A stretch of 6,032 nucleotides of DNA, taken from NCBI GenBank assembly GCA_005879065.1, contig VBLU01000091.1, forward strand, positions 1 to 6,032. Reading direction: 5' to 3'. A program made the position numbers and the translations under genes. Origin of the DNA: Methanobacteriota archaeon. GTDB taxonomy: Archaea; Thermoplasmatota; Thermoplasmata; RBG-16-68-12. Positions 1-6,032 of this stretch are shown piece after piece. How positions within the stretch are numbered: position 1 is the stretch's first letter; each line of letters starts with the position of its first letter. A model generated the notes under the pieces. That model saw only the letters and a program-made list of their open reading frames with translations. It was not told the DNA's origin and ran no database searches.

Positions 1-74
1 TCGGAACCGTGCAGATCGCTCACGAAGAAAATCCGGTAGGTCCCCACGACGATCGCAGCGCGTCCGCGCAGCAT
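1..74 (-). CDS. Metallophosphoesterase, N-terminal fragment cut by the window edge
   Basis: Reading the minus strand from an ATG at 74 gives MLRGRAAIVVGTYRIFFVSD followed by LHGS, then runs off the window. A beta strand (RIFFV) leading into SDLHGS is the first metal-binding motif (D-x-H) of calcineurin-like metallophosphoesterases, which hydrolyse phosphate esters with a two-metal centre. The substrate cannot be guessed from 24 residues. An in-frame stop lies at 96-98. The start is uncertain: a TATA-like stretch (AACTATATGC, 71-80) overlaps the ATG, and a GTG at 47 sits about 29 nt downstream of it. A leaderless start at GTG 47, giving (V/M)GTYRIFFVSDLHGS, is therefore more attractive. The gene is downstream of tag on the same strand, about 150 bp away, and probably has its own promoter. 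The family call rests on one motif plus its position near the N-terminus. Confidence 0.6.
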   Translation of the reverse strand, partial: MLRGRAAIVVGTYRIFFVSDLHGS

Positions 75-80
75 ATAGTT
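71..80 (-). promoter_or_regulatory. TATA-like box for the metallophosphoesterase gene
   Basis: The minus strand reads AACTATATGC here. It is AT-rich in a GC-rich background and centred about 29 nt upstream of the GTG at 47, the spacing expected between an archaeal TATA box and a leaderless start. This is inferred from sequence and spacing only. Confidence 0.35.
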
Positions 81-135
81 TCTCGGAAGCGCCGTCTAGG
101 AGTTCGCTCGGATCTCCCTGCAACACCAGAGGATT

Positions 136-157
136 GACCCGAGTTGACTCACGGGTC
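136..157. other. Small inverted repeat between tag and the metallophosphoesterase gene
   Basis: GACCCG (136-141) and CGGGTC (152-157) are perfect 6-bp inverted arms around a 10-nt loop. The repeat lies about 70 nt beyond the tag stop codon and upstream of the metallophosphoesterase promoter. It could be a 3' hairpin of the tag transcript or a protein-binding site. No T-run follows on the minus strand, so it is not a standard intrinsic terminator. The rest of 75-225 shows nothing recognisable. Confidence 0.25.
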
Positions 158-225
158 GTCCAACGGGATCGGGTGGGCGTGCGTCCGTTCACGAGGAAGG
201 ATTCGATGTCTCGGGATGCGACCCC

Positions 226-807
226 TCAAACCTCGTCATATCGGAAGCAACGAACGAGGTGGTCGTTCACCATGCCCACCGCCTGCATGTGGGCATAACA
301 GATCGTCGATCCCACGAATGAGAATCCTCGTCGTTGCAAATCCGCGCTCATCGCATCGGACTCCTCCGTCCTCGCGGGAATTTGACCCATGCTCTTCCAA
401 CGGTTTTTCTTGGGCCGGTTGCCGACGAACTTCCACATGTACGCGTCGAACGTTCCGGATTCCTTCTGAACTTCTAGGAATGCCCGCGCATTGCGAATCG
501 CCGAAGTAATCTTGAGGCGGTTTCGGATGATCCCGTCGTCAGCCAAGAGCCGGTTCAAGTCACTCGCCTCGTACCGAGCAATCTTGCGTGGGTCAAAGCC
601 GTGGAACGCTGTCCGGTAACGCTCACGCTTCCTCAAGACGGTCAGCCAAGAGAGCCCGGCTTGCGCGCCCTCCAAAACCAGGAACTCGAACAACCTCCGA
701 TCATCGTGCTCGGGCACGCCCCATTCTCGGTCATGATACACCGTCATCAGCGGGTCGGCAGCTGACCACTCGCACCGGACCTTGCGGGTCGCTGACTGAC
801 GTGCCAA
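226..807 (-). CDS. tag: DNA-3-methyladenine glycosylase I (Tag)
   Basis: This is a complete 193-residue protein, close to the roughly 187 residues of E. coli TagI. The enzyme excises 3-methyladenine from alkylated DNA to start base-excision repair in the cytoplasm. The sequence aligns by eye with TagI throughout: RCEWS, YHDREWGVPEHDD, LEGAQAGLSW, VLRKRERYRTAFHGFDP, DGIIRNRLKI, RGFSFVGSTICYAHMQA and GMVNDHLVRC. All four zinc ligands are present (C12, H25, H183, C187), with the same 13- and 4-residue spacings as in E. coli. E46 corresponds to the base-pocket glutamate Glu38, and Y24 and W54 match the pocket aromatics. The start is a TTG at 807. No ATG or GTG lies between the upstream stop (829-831) and C12, and a TATA-like box sits 27 nt upstream. 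A GGGAGG ends only 2 nt before the TTG, too close to be a normal Shine-Dalgarno. The family call is very secure; the start is less so. Confidence 0.96.
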   Translation of the reverse strand: MARQSATRKVRCEWSAADPLMTVYHDREWGVPEHDDRRLFEFLVLEGAQAGLSWLTVLRKRERYRTAFHGFDPRKIARYEASDLNRLLADDGIIRNRLKITSAIRNARAFLEVQKESGTFDAYMWKFVGNRPKKNRWKSMGQIPARTEESDAMSADLQRRGFSFVGSTICYAHMQAVGMVNDHLVRCFRYDEV

Positions 808-827
808 CGCCTCCCGTATCCGCTCGG

Positions 828-838
828 ACTAGATAACG
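828..838 (-). promoter_or_regulatory. TATA-like box upstream of tag
   Basis: The minus strand reads CGTTATCTAG around 829-838, with TTATCT centred about 27 nt before the TTG at 807. That spacing fits an archaeal TATA box driving a leaderless mRNA and supports TTG as the real start. Inference only. Confidence 0.35.
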
Positions 839-898
839 GGTCATCCGGCCGAGCTCAGCGGCTCTCGCGTCACGCGGATGGCTGTCAATGGAGAGCGA

Positions 899-924
899 CA
901 CACTCGTTTGCAAGATAACGTGTG
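899..924. other. Bulged inverted repeat in the propeller-tag intergenic gap
   Basis: CACAC (899-903) plus GTT (906-908) can pair with AAC (917-919) plus GTGTG (920-924), leaving a 2-nt bulge and an 8-nt loop. It lies about 75 nt past the stop of the propeller gene on the minus strand and roughly 90 nt upstream of tag. It may be a 3'-end hairpin or an upstream regulatory element; no T-run follows. The remainder of 808-998 holds only short GC-rich palindromes and no convincing gene. Confidence 0.22.
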
Positions 925-998
925 AGACGGGCGGATTTCGGTACGATCAATCGCGCGGAAGGAGAAGTGCGCATCAGGAGGGGCGCATCGCCGCGGTC

Positions 999-2279
999 TC
1001 AGGGACTCAGACGGACGAAGATGATCGTGGCGGGGGCCGTCTTCCCCTTCGCGTAGATCATTTCCAACGAGCCGTCTTCTCCGAGTCCGAGCATCGTCGG
1101 GCGTCGAGGAGAGACGGCCATGTTGTTCGTCTCGTTGTCGACGACGGTCAGGGTCGCGGACCAGACGCCATTCGAACACCGCGTGTATGCCACCGCGCCG
1201 AATTCCGACCCCCACGGTGGGGAGAGCGGCGTGTCGATTGTGAAGAGATAATAGTCTCCGGTCTGCGGGTCGACTTGGAGGACTCCCCATTCGTTGTTCG
1301 TCATGAGGAGGCTTGGGGTGTCGACGTGGACCTTCGCCCCGGACGCATCGATCCGGATCACTCCGTACATCGTCGTCCGCGAAATGTCGTACGCCGCGAC
1401 CACGACGGATCGGACGGGGTCCCACGTGAGGTCCGTGGCATCCGAGAGACCACGCGAGGCATTCGTCTCGTAGGCGAGGTCCTGGATCCCCCAGGTCCAG
1501 GCGGCCCCGTTGAACGTCGCCGAGTTGAACACGAGCGTCGTCAGGTTCGAACGCGGACCCCGATTGCCCATCACGTAGATGGCGAAGGTGTCGGGCCGTT
1601 CGATCACGTTCGGGTGGATCGGCTCGGTGTCGCTCACATCGGCGATGACGACGTCCGGTGCCGCGGAGAATGGATTGGACACGCTCCGCCAGCCGCCCGC
1701 GAACGTCCATCGCATGGCGAACACGGTCGAGGAGGAGCCGGGGACCGCGGAATTCCACACGGCGAGGATACTCCCATCATGGGCCAAGGTCGCGGATGCA
1801 TACTGAGCCGACGTCGCGACCACCGCTGGGTTACCGTAGGAGACGGAGACGATGTTGCCCACAAGATCGCGAATGATCTGCACCGGTACGTCGACGAGGT
1901 CTCCCGCCGCGGGTCCGCCTTCCGCGAGGACTCGCATCGTCAACGGAGTCGTGAGAACGGTTGCGGGTCTCCGATACGCCACCAAAGGAGACGGGGACTT
2001 GACGGGGATCCCCCAAGCACCGGGTGAGGCGGGATCACTATTCGCAAAGGCCGTCGACAAGTTGCCTTGCGAGTCCACATAGACCGCGAGGTATTTCCCG
2101 AACGGATCCCGGATCACGTCCTGGCTTCCCGGCATTCCAAGGCTGTTGTTTCCGACCGCCGAATCAGTAGCCACTTCGAAGATCCTCGTGGGGGCCGATC
2201 CCAAAGGTGAAACGAGGAGCAGGCTGATAATCGAGATCGCGATCGAGAGAAATGCGGACCGTCCTACGGCATGGCCCAT
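999..2279 (-). CDS. Secreted or surface beta-propeller-like protein
   Basis: This is a 426-residue exported protein of unknown ligand. The N-terminus (MGHAVGR, then a hydrophobic helix at residues 9-24 and SPLGSAP) is a typical Sec signal peptide, probably cleaved near residue 29. No C-terminal membrane anchor is visible. The mature part is beta-rich and holds about six loose repeats with a D-x-x-G-x-(hydrophobic)-A-V-Y/W core, near residues 55-78, 163-176, 222-236, 279-298, 330-349 and 393-412. Examples are RDPFGKYLAVYVDSQGN, LAHDGSILAVW and LGEDGSLEMIYA. This pattern suggests a BNR/sialidase- or WD-like propeller, but no sialidase catalytic set can be identified. N-x-S/T sequons at N44, N73, N245, N273 and N382 would allow N-glycosylation. 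Only one Cys is seen (YTRCSNG). The frame is open upstream to 2441, but that extension would bury the signal peptide, so ATG 2279 is chosen. The gene is divergent from the MEDS pair. Confidence 0.8.
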   Translation of the reverse strand: MGHAVGRSAFLSIAISIISLLLVSPLGSAPTRIFEVATDSAVGNNSLGMPGSQDVIRDPFGKYLAVYVDSQGNLSTAFANSDPASPGAWGIPVKSPSPLVAYRRPATVLTTPLTMRVLAEGGPAAGDLVDVPVQIIRDLVGNIVSVSYGNPAVVATSAQYASATLAHDGSILAVWNSAVPGSSSTVFAMRWTFAGGWRSVSNPFSAAPDVVIADVSDTEPIHPNVIERPDTFAIYVMGNRGPRSNLTTLVFNSATFNGAAWTWGIQDLAYETNASRGLSDATDLTWDPVRSVVVAAYDISRTTMYGVIRIDASGAKVHVDTPSLLMTNNEWGVLQVDPQTGDYYLFTIDTPLSPPWGSEFGAVAYTRCSNGVWSATLTVVDNETNNMAVSPRRPTMLGLGEDGSLEMIYAKGKTAPATIIFVRLSP

Positions 2280-2310
2280 GGTGTTGCTCGCACAGAGTCG
2301 AGGGACCGGC

Positions 2311-2320
2311 CCATACTTAG
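2311..2320 (-). promoter_or_regulatory. TATA-like box for the secreted propeller gene
   Basis: The minus strand reads CTAAGTATGG, centred about 35 nt upstream of the ATG at 2279. This is consistent with a transcript that has a leader of roughly 8-10 nt. The match is weak and the assignment is inference. No Shine-Dalgarno precedes the ATG. Confidence 0.28.
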
Positions 2321-2382
2321 GCGATGGGTCCACAGAAACGAAATCGGGGGCCAATTGCAAGAGATGTGAACACAAACTAAAC

Positions 2383-2408
2383 CCGCGTGGGCATGGAGAA
2401 CCACGCGG
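2383..2408. promoter_or_regulatory. Perfect 8-bp inverted repeat, candidate operator between divergent genes
   Basis: CCGCGTGG (2383-2390) and CCACGCGG (2401-2408) are exact reverse complements separated by 10 nt. The repeat sits between the two opposing TATA-like boxes of the divergent propeller and MEDS genes. That position suits a dimeric regulator; the half-site centres are 18 bp apart. A shorter repeat, TGTG-AA-CACA (2365-2374), lies just to its left. Transcribed, the larger repeat would form a stable hairpin, so a structured leader or small RNA is an alternative. Apart from these repeats and the boxes, 2280-2546 contains no supported gene. Confidence 0.4.
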
Positions 2409-2510
2409 AGATGGCGTCGTCATTGTCACTGCCGGGACCACATCCTACGAAACTCAACAAGGGTGCGAAACGGTGTCCATTTGGCTACCTAATTACCTTT
2501 GAATCTGAAG

Positions 2511-2520
2511 GATTTAAGGG
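2511..2520 (+). promoter_or_regulatory. TATA-like box for the MEDS gene pair
   Basis: GATTTAAGGG, with TTTAAG at 2513-2518, is centred about 31 nt before the ATG at 2547. That spacing is close to an archaeal TATA box followed by a leaderless or very short-leader start. The purine-rich stretch right after it is too far from the ATG to act as a Shine-Dalgarno. Inferred, not tested. Confidence 0.38.
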
Positions 2521-2546
2521 GGCAGGCAGAATTATGAAGCCACCCG

Positions 2547-3203
2547 ATGGAGCCAGCGTGGTCCGGTCCTCACGCCCCCGGCCACTTCTCCGCGTTACAA
2601 GGATGGCAAGGCCTTGTCCGCGAGCCGCCCGTGGGGGCCCATATACTACATATCTACGAGGACCCGGATCGAGAAATCGAGGCCGCGTCCCTCTTCGTTA
2701 TTGAGGGAGCGCGCCGGGCCGAGAGGGTCTGCTGCGTCGGCAGCACCCGAGAATTGGCCTCCATTCGACGACGCGTCGAGGAAGCCGGCCTTGACGCGGA
2801 TCGACTGGTCCGAGACGGAGCGCTCGCGCTCGTGCGCCAGCTGGACCTGAATGGCGGTCCCAAGGACGACGATGAGACCTCACGCACCGCCCTCGATCGC
2901 TTCATTCATGCGATGTTTCGAGGAGTGCCGGAGCGTTACCCGAGCGTCCGCTGGTGGGGGAACCGGGTCGCCCGATTCTTCGAGAACGGCCGCTTCGACC
3001 GTGCCTTGGCCTTCGAGCAATTGTGCCACGAGCGCCGCGAAGTCCTCCCCTGGTCCCTGCTTTGCGCCTACGACGGCCGCAAGCTGAGCCCCGAGCGTCA
3101 CGCGGCCGCATTCTGGGACGTCCTCCGGAATCACAGCCATCTGATTCCCGCGGGCGAGCTCGGGGTGGCTCTGGAACTGTTCCCGACCGGGGTGCACGAA
3201 TGA
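2547..3203 (+). CDS. MEDS-domain (DcmR-like sensory) protein
   Basis: This 218-residue protein is essentially one MEDS domain (methanogen/methylotroph DcmR sensory domain), preceded by about 28 residues of low-conservation sequence. Family hallmarks seen in order are: HILHIYEDPDREIEAASLFV (residues 32-51), the usual H-x-x-x-x-Y-E/D opening; a strand VCCVGS (61-66); RRVEEAGLDADRLVRDGAL (75-93); RWWGNRVARFFENG (135-148); FEQLCHER (156-163); the core strand LLCAYDGRKLSP (171-182); and the closing helix with a His-rich end, RNHSHLIP (194-201). MEDS domains are known from DcmR of dichloromethane-degrading methylotrophs and from archaeal sensor kinases, and are thought to bind small organic ligands. 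No helix-turn-helix, kinase or receiver domain is present, so any output must come from a partner. The stop overlaps the next start as ATGA, which indicates translational coupling. The ATG at 2547 is the first in-frame start. The ligand is unknown. Confidence 0.85.
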   Translation: MEPAWSGPHAPGHFSALQGWQGLVREPPVGAHILHIYEDPDREIEAASLFVIEGARRAERVCCVGSTRELASIRRRVEEAGLDADRLVRDGALALVRQLDLNGGPKDDDETSRTALDRFIHAMFRGVPERYPSVRWWGNRVARFFENGRFDRALAFEQLCHERREVLPWSLLCAYDGRKLSPERHAAAFWDVLRNHSHLIPAGELGVALELFPTGVHE

Positions 3204-4018
3204 TCGACGTCCGCGAGGCCCTCGACGAGATCCAGGCGCGGTCCGCGGACGAGGCGTACTGGCGCGCCCTCGAGAGGGTGTTGGGGACCTTGACCGCGCG
3301 GACCCTCCGCGGGACGTTCCGGGCGAAGATCAAGGGAGACGGGACCTCCGAGCGAGAGCGCGTGGCGCAAGGACTCACCGAACTGTTCGCCTCCCAGGCC
3401 AGGACGGTCGATGAACTCGCCCGCAAAGAGAGCTCCCGGAACGCCTCGGGTCCGCGAGAGAACACGATGGAGGAACTCGGCGTCCACGGACACTGGGTCG
3501 ACTTCTCGGACGCGGCCTCGGAGGCCCGCCGGGCGATGGCCTTCGTCAAACGTGGACTCGCTCGAGGCGCCAAGGTGGTCGCCCTCCTCCCGTCCTCGGA
3601 TATGGAAGTGTACCGAGAGGAGGCCGTTCTTTCGGGTCACGAGGAAGACATCGAGCACGGTCGATTATCCCTGTTCAACGCGGATGAGCACCTGAATGTC
3701 CTCAAGACCGCGGGGGTGCTCGCGGTCCTCCTCTTGGCCATCCAGGGCATGATCCAGGTCGCCCGAGGCCAGGGATATTCCGAGGTGTGGTTCATCGGCA
3801 AGATCGCGTCGTCCCTGTTGGCGTCCTCGCCGCCATACCAAGCGCTTGCCCTCCGCGTGGAATCGGCCATGGACTCTCTCGTTCGCACGCTCCCGATCAG
3901 CTTCTACTGTCCCATGCCGTACCGATTTCCGGGGGATCCCAGTCTCGTGGCGGACCTCCTCTCCGGGCACGGATGGTCGTCCGTCGCCGAACTCGCTCTC
4001 GGTTCGTTTGGCCATTGA
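3200..4018 (+). CDS. Second MEDS-like protein with extra N-terminal helical region
   Basis: This is a 272-residue protein whose ATG overlaps the preceding TGA (ATGA at 3200-3203). That overlap, plus the antisense-like character of the open frame upstream of 3200, decides the start. Residues 1-90 are highly charged and predicted helical (for example VREALDEIQARSADEAYWRA) and match no domain I recognise. Residues 96-262 resemble a diverged MEDS domain: HGHWVDFSDAASEARRAMAF (97-116), a strand KVVALLPSSD (125-134), HEEDIEHGRLSLFNADEHL (147-165), GYSEVWFIGKIASSL (192-206) and YQALALRVESAMDSL (213-227). ISFYCPMPYRF (233-243) replaces the CAYD-type core strand of its neighbour. The aromatic-acidic opening and the CAYD element are altered, so ligand binding may be lost or different. 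A heteromer with the upstream MEDS protein is a natural inference. There is no DNA-binding or catalytic domain. The open reading frame is secure; the domain call is moderate. Confidence 0.75.
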   Translation: MIDVREALDEIQARSADEAYWRALERVLGTLTARTLRGTFRAKIKGDGTSERERVAQGLTELFASQARTVDELARKESSRNASGPRENTMEELGVHGHWVDFSDAASEARRAMAFVKRGLARGAKVVALLPSSDMEVYREEAVLSGHEEDIEHGRLSLFNADEHLNVLKTAGVLAVLLLAIQGMIQVARGQGYSEVWFIGKIASSLLASSPPYQALALRVESAMDSLVRTLPISFYCPMPYRFPGDPSLVADLLSGHGWSSVAELALGSFGH

Positions 4019-4022
4019 CCGA

Positions 4023-4036
4023 CCCGCAATTGTGGG
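4023..4036 (+). other. Short hairpin just after the MEDS operon
   Basis: CCCGC (4023-4027) pairs with GTGGG (4032-4036), using one G-U pair, around an AATT loop, 5 nt after the stop codon. No T-run follows directly; the nearest T-rich spot is ATTTTG near 4078. It could stabilise or help end the MEDS transcript. The rest of 4019-4188 shows no RNA gene or additional ORF that I can support. Confidence 0.22.
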
Positions 4037-4188
4037 CGGTCTGGCCGAGTCTCTGTGCCCGGGGATTCGCGTGTCACATTTTGAGTGGAGCATCGGTGCC
4101 AAAGGACCATCATAGGAAGCGTGAAATCGCCGCACTGTATGGATGACGGGGGACGAGCGCCACGAGAGCGAACAAGGTCCTAGACTGG

Positions 4189-5124
4189 TTGCTGGAGGAA
4201 AACCAGCCCGCGGTCCGCTACTTCACCCTCAAGCGGCTGGCTGGGAAGATGGAGGATGATGCAGACGTCATCGCCGCGCGAAGATCGATCGCGAAGACCG
4301 GATGGGCTGCGGAGATCCTCGCAACACAAGATCCGGGAGGATGGTGGGCCGGAGAGGAGGCCCTCTACCGGCCCAAATATCTCTCGACCAACTGGATGCT
4401 CCTCATCTTGTCCGATCTCGGGCTGACCAAGGAAAATCCTCGGATCGCGAAGGCGTGCGACCTGTGGATGAGCCGGTTCACCAAAGCAGACGGCGGCTTC
4501 GCCATGGACGGCTCGAAGAAGGGCCACCTCTGCACGACCGGGAACATGGCGCGTGCGCTGGTGCGATTCGGCTACGCCGATCATCCCGCCGTGGAGGCTG
4601 CCTTCGAATGGCTCGCCGAGAACCGAGACAAGAAGGGCGGGTGGAGCTGCTTCGGGAGCGGTCGGAACCTGGACTCGTGGGAAGGGATGAGTGCCTTCGC
4701 GGTGTATCCGCGGGAGAAATGGACGGAGGACATGAAGAGCGCCGTCGCCCTTGGGGCCGAATTTTTCCTCGAGCGAGAATTGCATCGCCAGGGAGATCCC
4801 TATGAACCGTGGTATCGTTTCCACTATCCCGTGCACTACTATTATGATCTCCTCGTAGGCCTCGATTTCATGACGGCGCTAGGTTACGGCAGGGACTCAC
4901 GCCTCCAGCACGCCGTGTCCCACCTGGAGAAGAAACGCAGATCGGATGGCCGGTGGAACCTCGATGCGCTCCATCCCGACGTCGGAGGGAGCATGTCCGA
5001 GTGGTACGTGAAGCATCCGAAGCAAATGCCAACGCCGTTCGCGCTCGAATCTGTCGGTGCGCCGAGCAAGATTATCACCCTGACGGCGATGAGTGTGCTC
5101 GAACGATTGAAAGCGGCACAATAA
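4189..5124 (+). CDS. Prenyltransferase/squalene-cyclase-like alpha-toroid protein, start uncertain
   Basis: Read from TTG 4189 this is 311 residues. It has repeated helical units punctuated by QW-like Gly-aromatic motifs: QDPGGWW (47-53), DGGFAMD (101-107), KKGGWSCF (148-155) and SDGRWNLD (252-259). These place it in the alpha/alpha-toroid group that includes terpene cyclases and protein prenyltransferase beta subunits. The DCTAE and DxDD catalytic signatures of squalene/hopene cyclases are absent, so no cyclase reaction should be assigned. Other notable elements are HLCTTGNMARAL (113-124) and an aromatic cluster YRFHYPVHYYYD (209-220). No signal peptide is visible, so it is probably cytoplasmic. 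The start is doubtful. The in-frame sequence just upstream (ANKVLDW, from 4168) continues a helix typical of the family's N-terminus, yet no ATG or GTG exists between it and the stop at 4144-4146. Dropping one G from GGGGG (4148-4152) would bring ATG 4143 into frame. The gene converges on malate synthase with a 39-bp gap. Confidence 0.75.
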   Translation: MLEENQPAVRYFTLKRLAGKMEDDADVIAARRSIAKTGWAAEILATQDPGGWWAGEEALYRPKYLSTNWMLLILSDLGLTKENPRIAKACDLWMSRFTKADGGFAMDGSKKGHLCTTGNMARALVRFGYADHPAVEAAFEWLAENRDKKGGWSCFGSGRNLDSWEGMSAFAVYPREKWTEDMKSAVALGAEFFLERELHRQGDPYEPWYRFHYPVHYYYDLLVGLDFMTALGYGRDSRLQHAVSHLEKKRRSDGRWNLDALHPDVGGSMSEWYVKHPKQMPTPFALESVGAPSKIITLTAMSVLERLKAAQ

Positions 5125-5216
5125 CGGACCGCATTAGGTAATGGCGCTGCGACACGCCTTGCATCAGTCGATTCGTTCGTACGCGGGCAGAGTCAGGAAT
5201 TCGACGAAATCGTCGC

Positions 5217-6032
<816 letters not shown>

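Noticed and set aside
144..509. Plus-strand open frame opposite tag
   Set aside because: It is antisense to an unambiguous Tag gene and looks like a random GC-rich translation.
841..1758. Open frame of 305 codons on the minus strand
   Set aside because: It overlaps the propeller gene in another frame and has Arg-rich low-complexity composition, whereas the propeller frame has a signal peptide and repeats.
888..2027. Long open frame of 379 codons on the plus strand
   Set aside because: It lies antisense to the propeller gene, is extremely rich in Arg, Gly, Asp and His, and has no recognisable motif. It is a GC-rich shadow frame.
2280..2441. N-terminal extension of the propeller protein
   Set aside because: The extra 54 residues have unstructured composition and would bury a clear signal peptide that begins at ATG 2279.
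2387..2704. Open frame across the divergent intergenic region into the first MEDS gene
   Set aside because: It overlaps the MEDS frame, has Arg/Pro-rich composition, begins inside the inverted repeat and resembles no protein family.
2902..3658. Minus-strand open frames under the MEDS genes
   Set aside because: They are antisense to two genes with clear domain structure and have Arg/Ser-rich shadow composition.
4019..4188. Possible tRNA or small RNA gene in the gap after the MEDS pair
   Set aside because: No cloverleaf arms or T-loop consensus could be found; only one short hairpin is present.
4180..4836. Minus-strand open frame opposite the toroid gene
   Set aside because: The plus strand carries repeated QW-like motifs over the same bases, while this frame has no motif of its own.

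Overview
The window is about 60% GC and gene-dense. It looks like archaeal DNA, and a Thermoplasmatota-like lineage is a reasonable but unproven guess. The reasons are indirect. Most starts lack a usable Shine-Dalgarno sequence, and several have an AT-rich TATA-like box about 27-35 nt upstream, as expected for leaderless or short-leader archaeal mRNAs. Two of those starts would be GTG or TTG. A high-GC bacterium is not excluded.

Layout, left to right. (1) The left edge holds the first codons of a minus-strand calcineurin-like metallophosphoesterase (motif SDLHGS), cut off by the window. (2) A complete minus-strand DNA-3-methyladenine glycosylase I gene (tag, 226-807) has all four zinc ligands. 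(3) A minus-strand gene (999-2279) encodes an exported protein with a signal peptide and about six beta-propeller-like repeats. (4) A divergent 267-bp intergenic region carries opposing TATA-like boxes and a perfect 8-bp inverted repeat. (5) Two plus-strand genes (2547-3203 and 3200-4018) overlap as ATGA. Both encode MEDS (DcmR-type sensory) domain proteins, the second with an extra N-terminal helical segment. (6) A plus-strand gene (4189-5124) encodes an alpha/alpha-toroid protein of the prenyltransferase/squalene-cyclase-like repeat class. Its conserved N-terminus appears to run upstream of the only in-frame start, and removing one G from a G5 run would restore an ATG. (7) Convergent to it is the 3' part of a malate synthase A gene (aceB-like). 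Its C-terminus is broken by an apparent deletion of about 82 bp that also shifts the frame.

Functionally this is a mixture: base-excision DNA repair, a surface or secreted protein, a probable small-molecule sensing pair, an orphan toroid enzyme-like protein, and a damaged glyoxylate-shunt gene. Only the two MEDS genes are clearly a transcription unit. I see no CRISPR array, tRNA, rRNA, insertion sequence or recognisable defence system. The least ordinary items are the coupled MEDS pair with its divergent regulatory region, and the two reading-frame disruptions.
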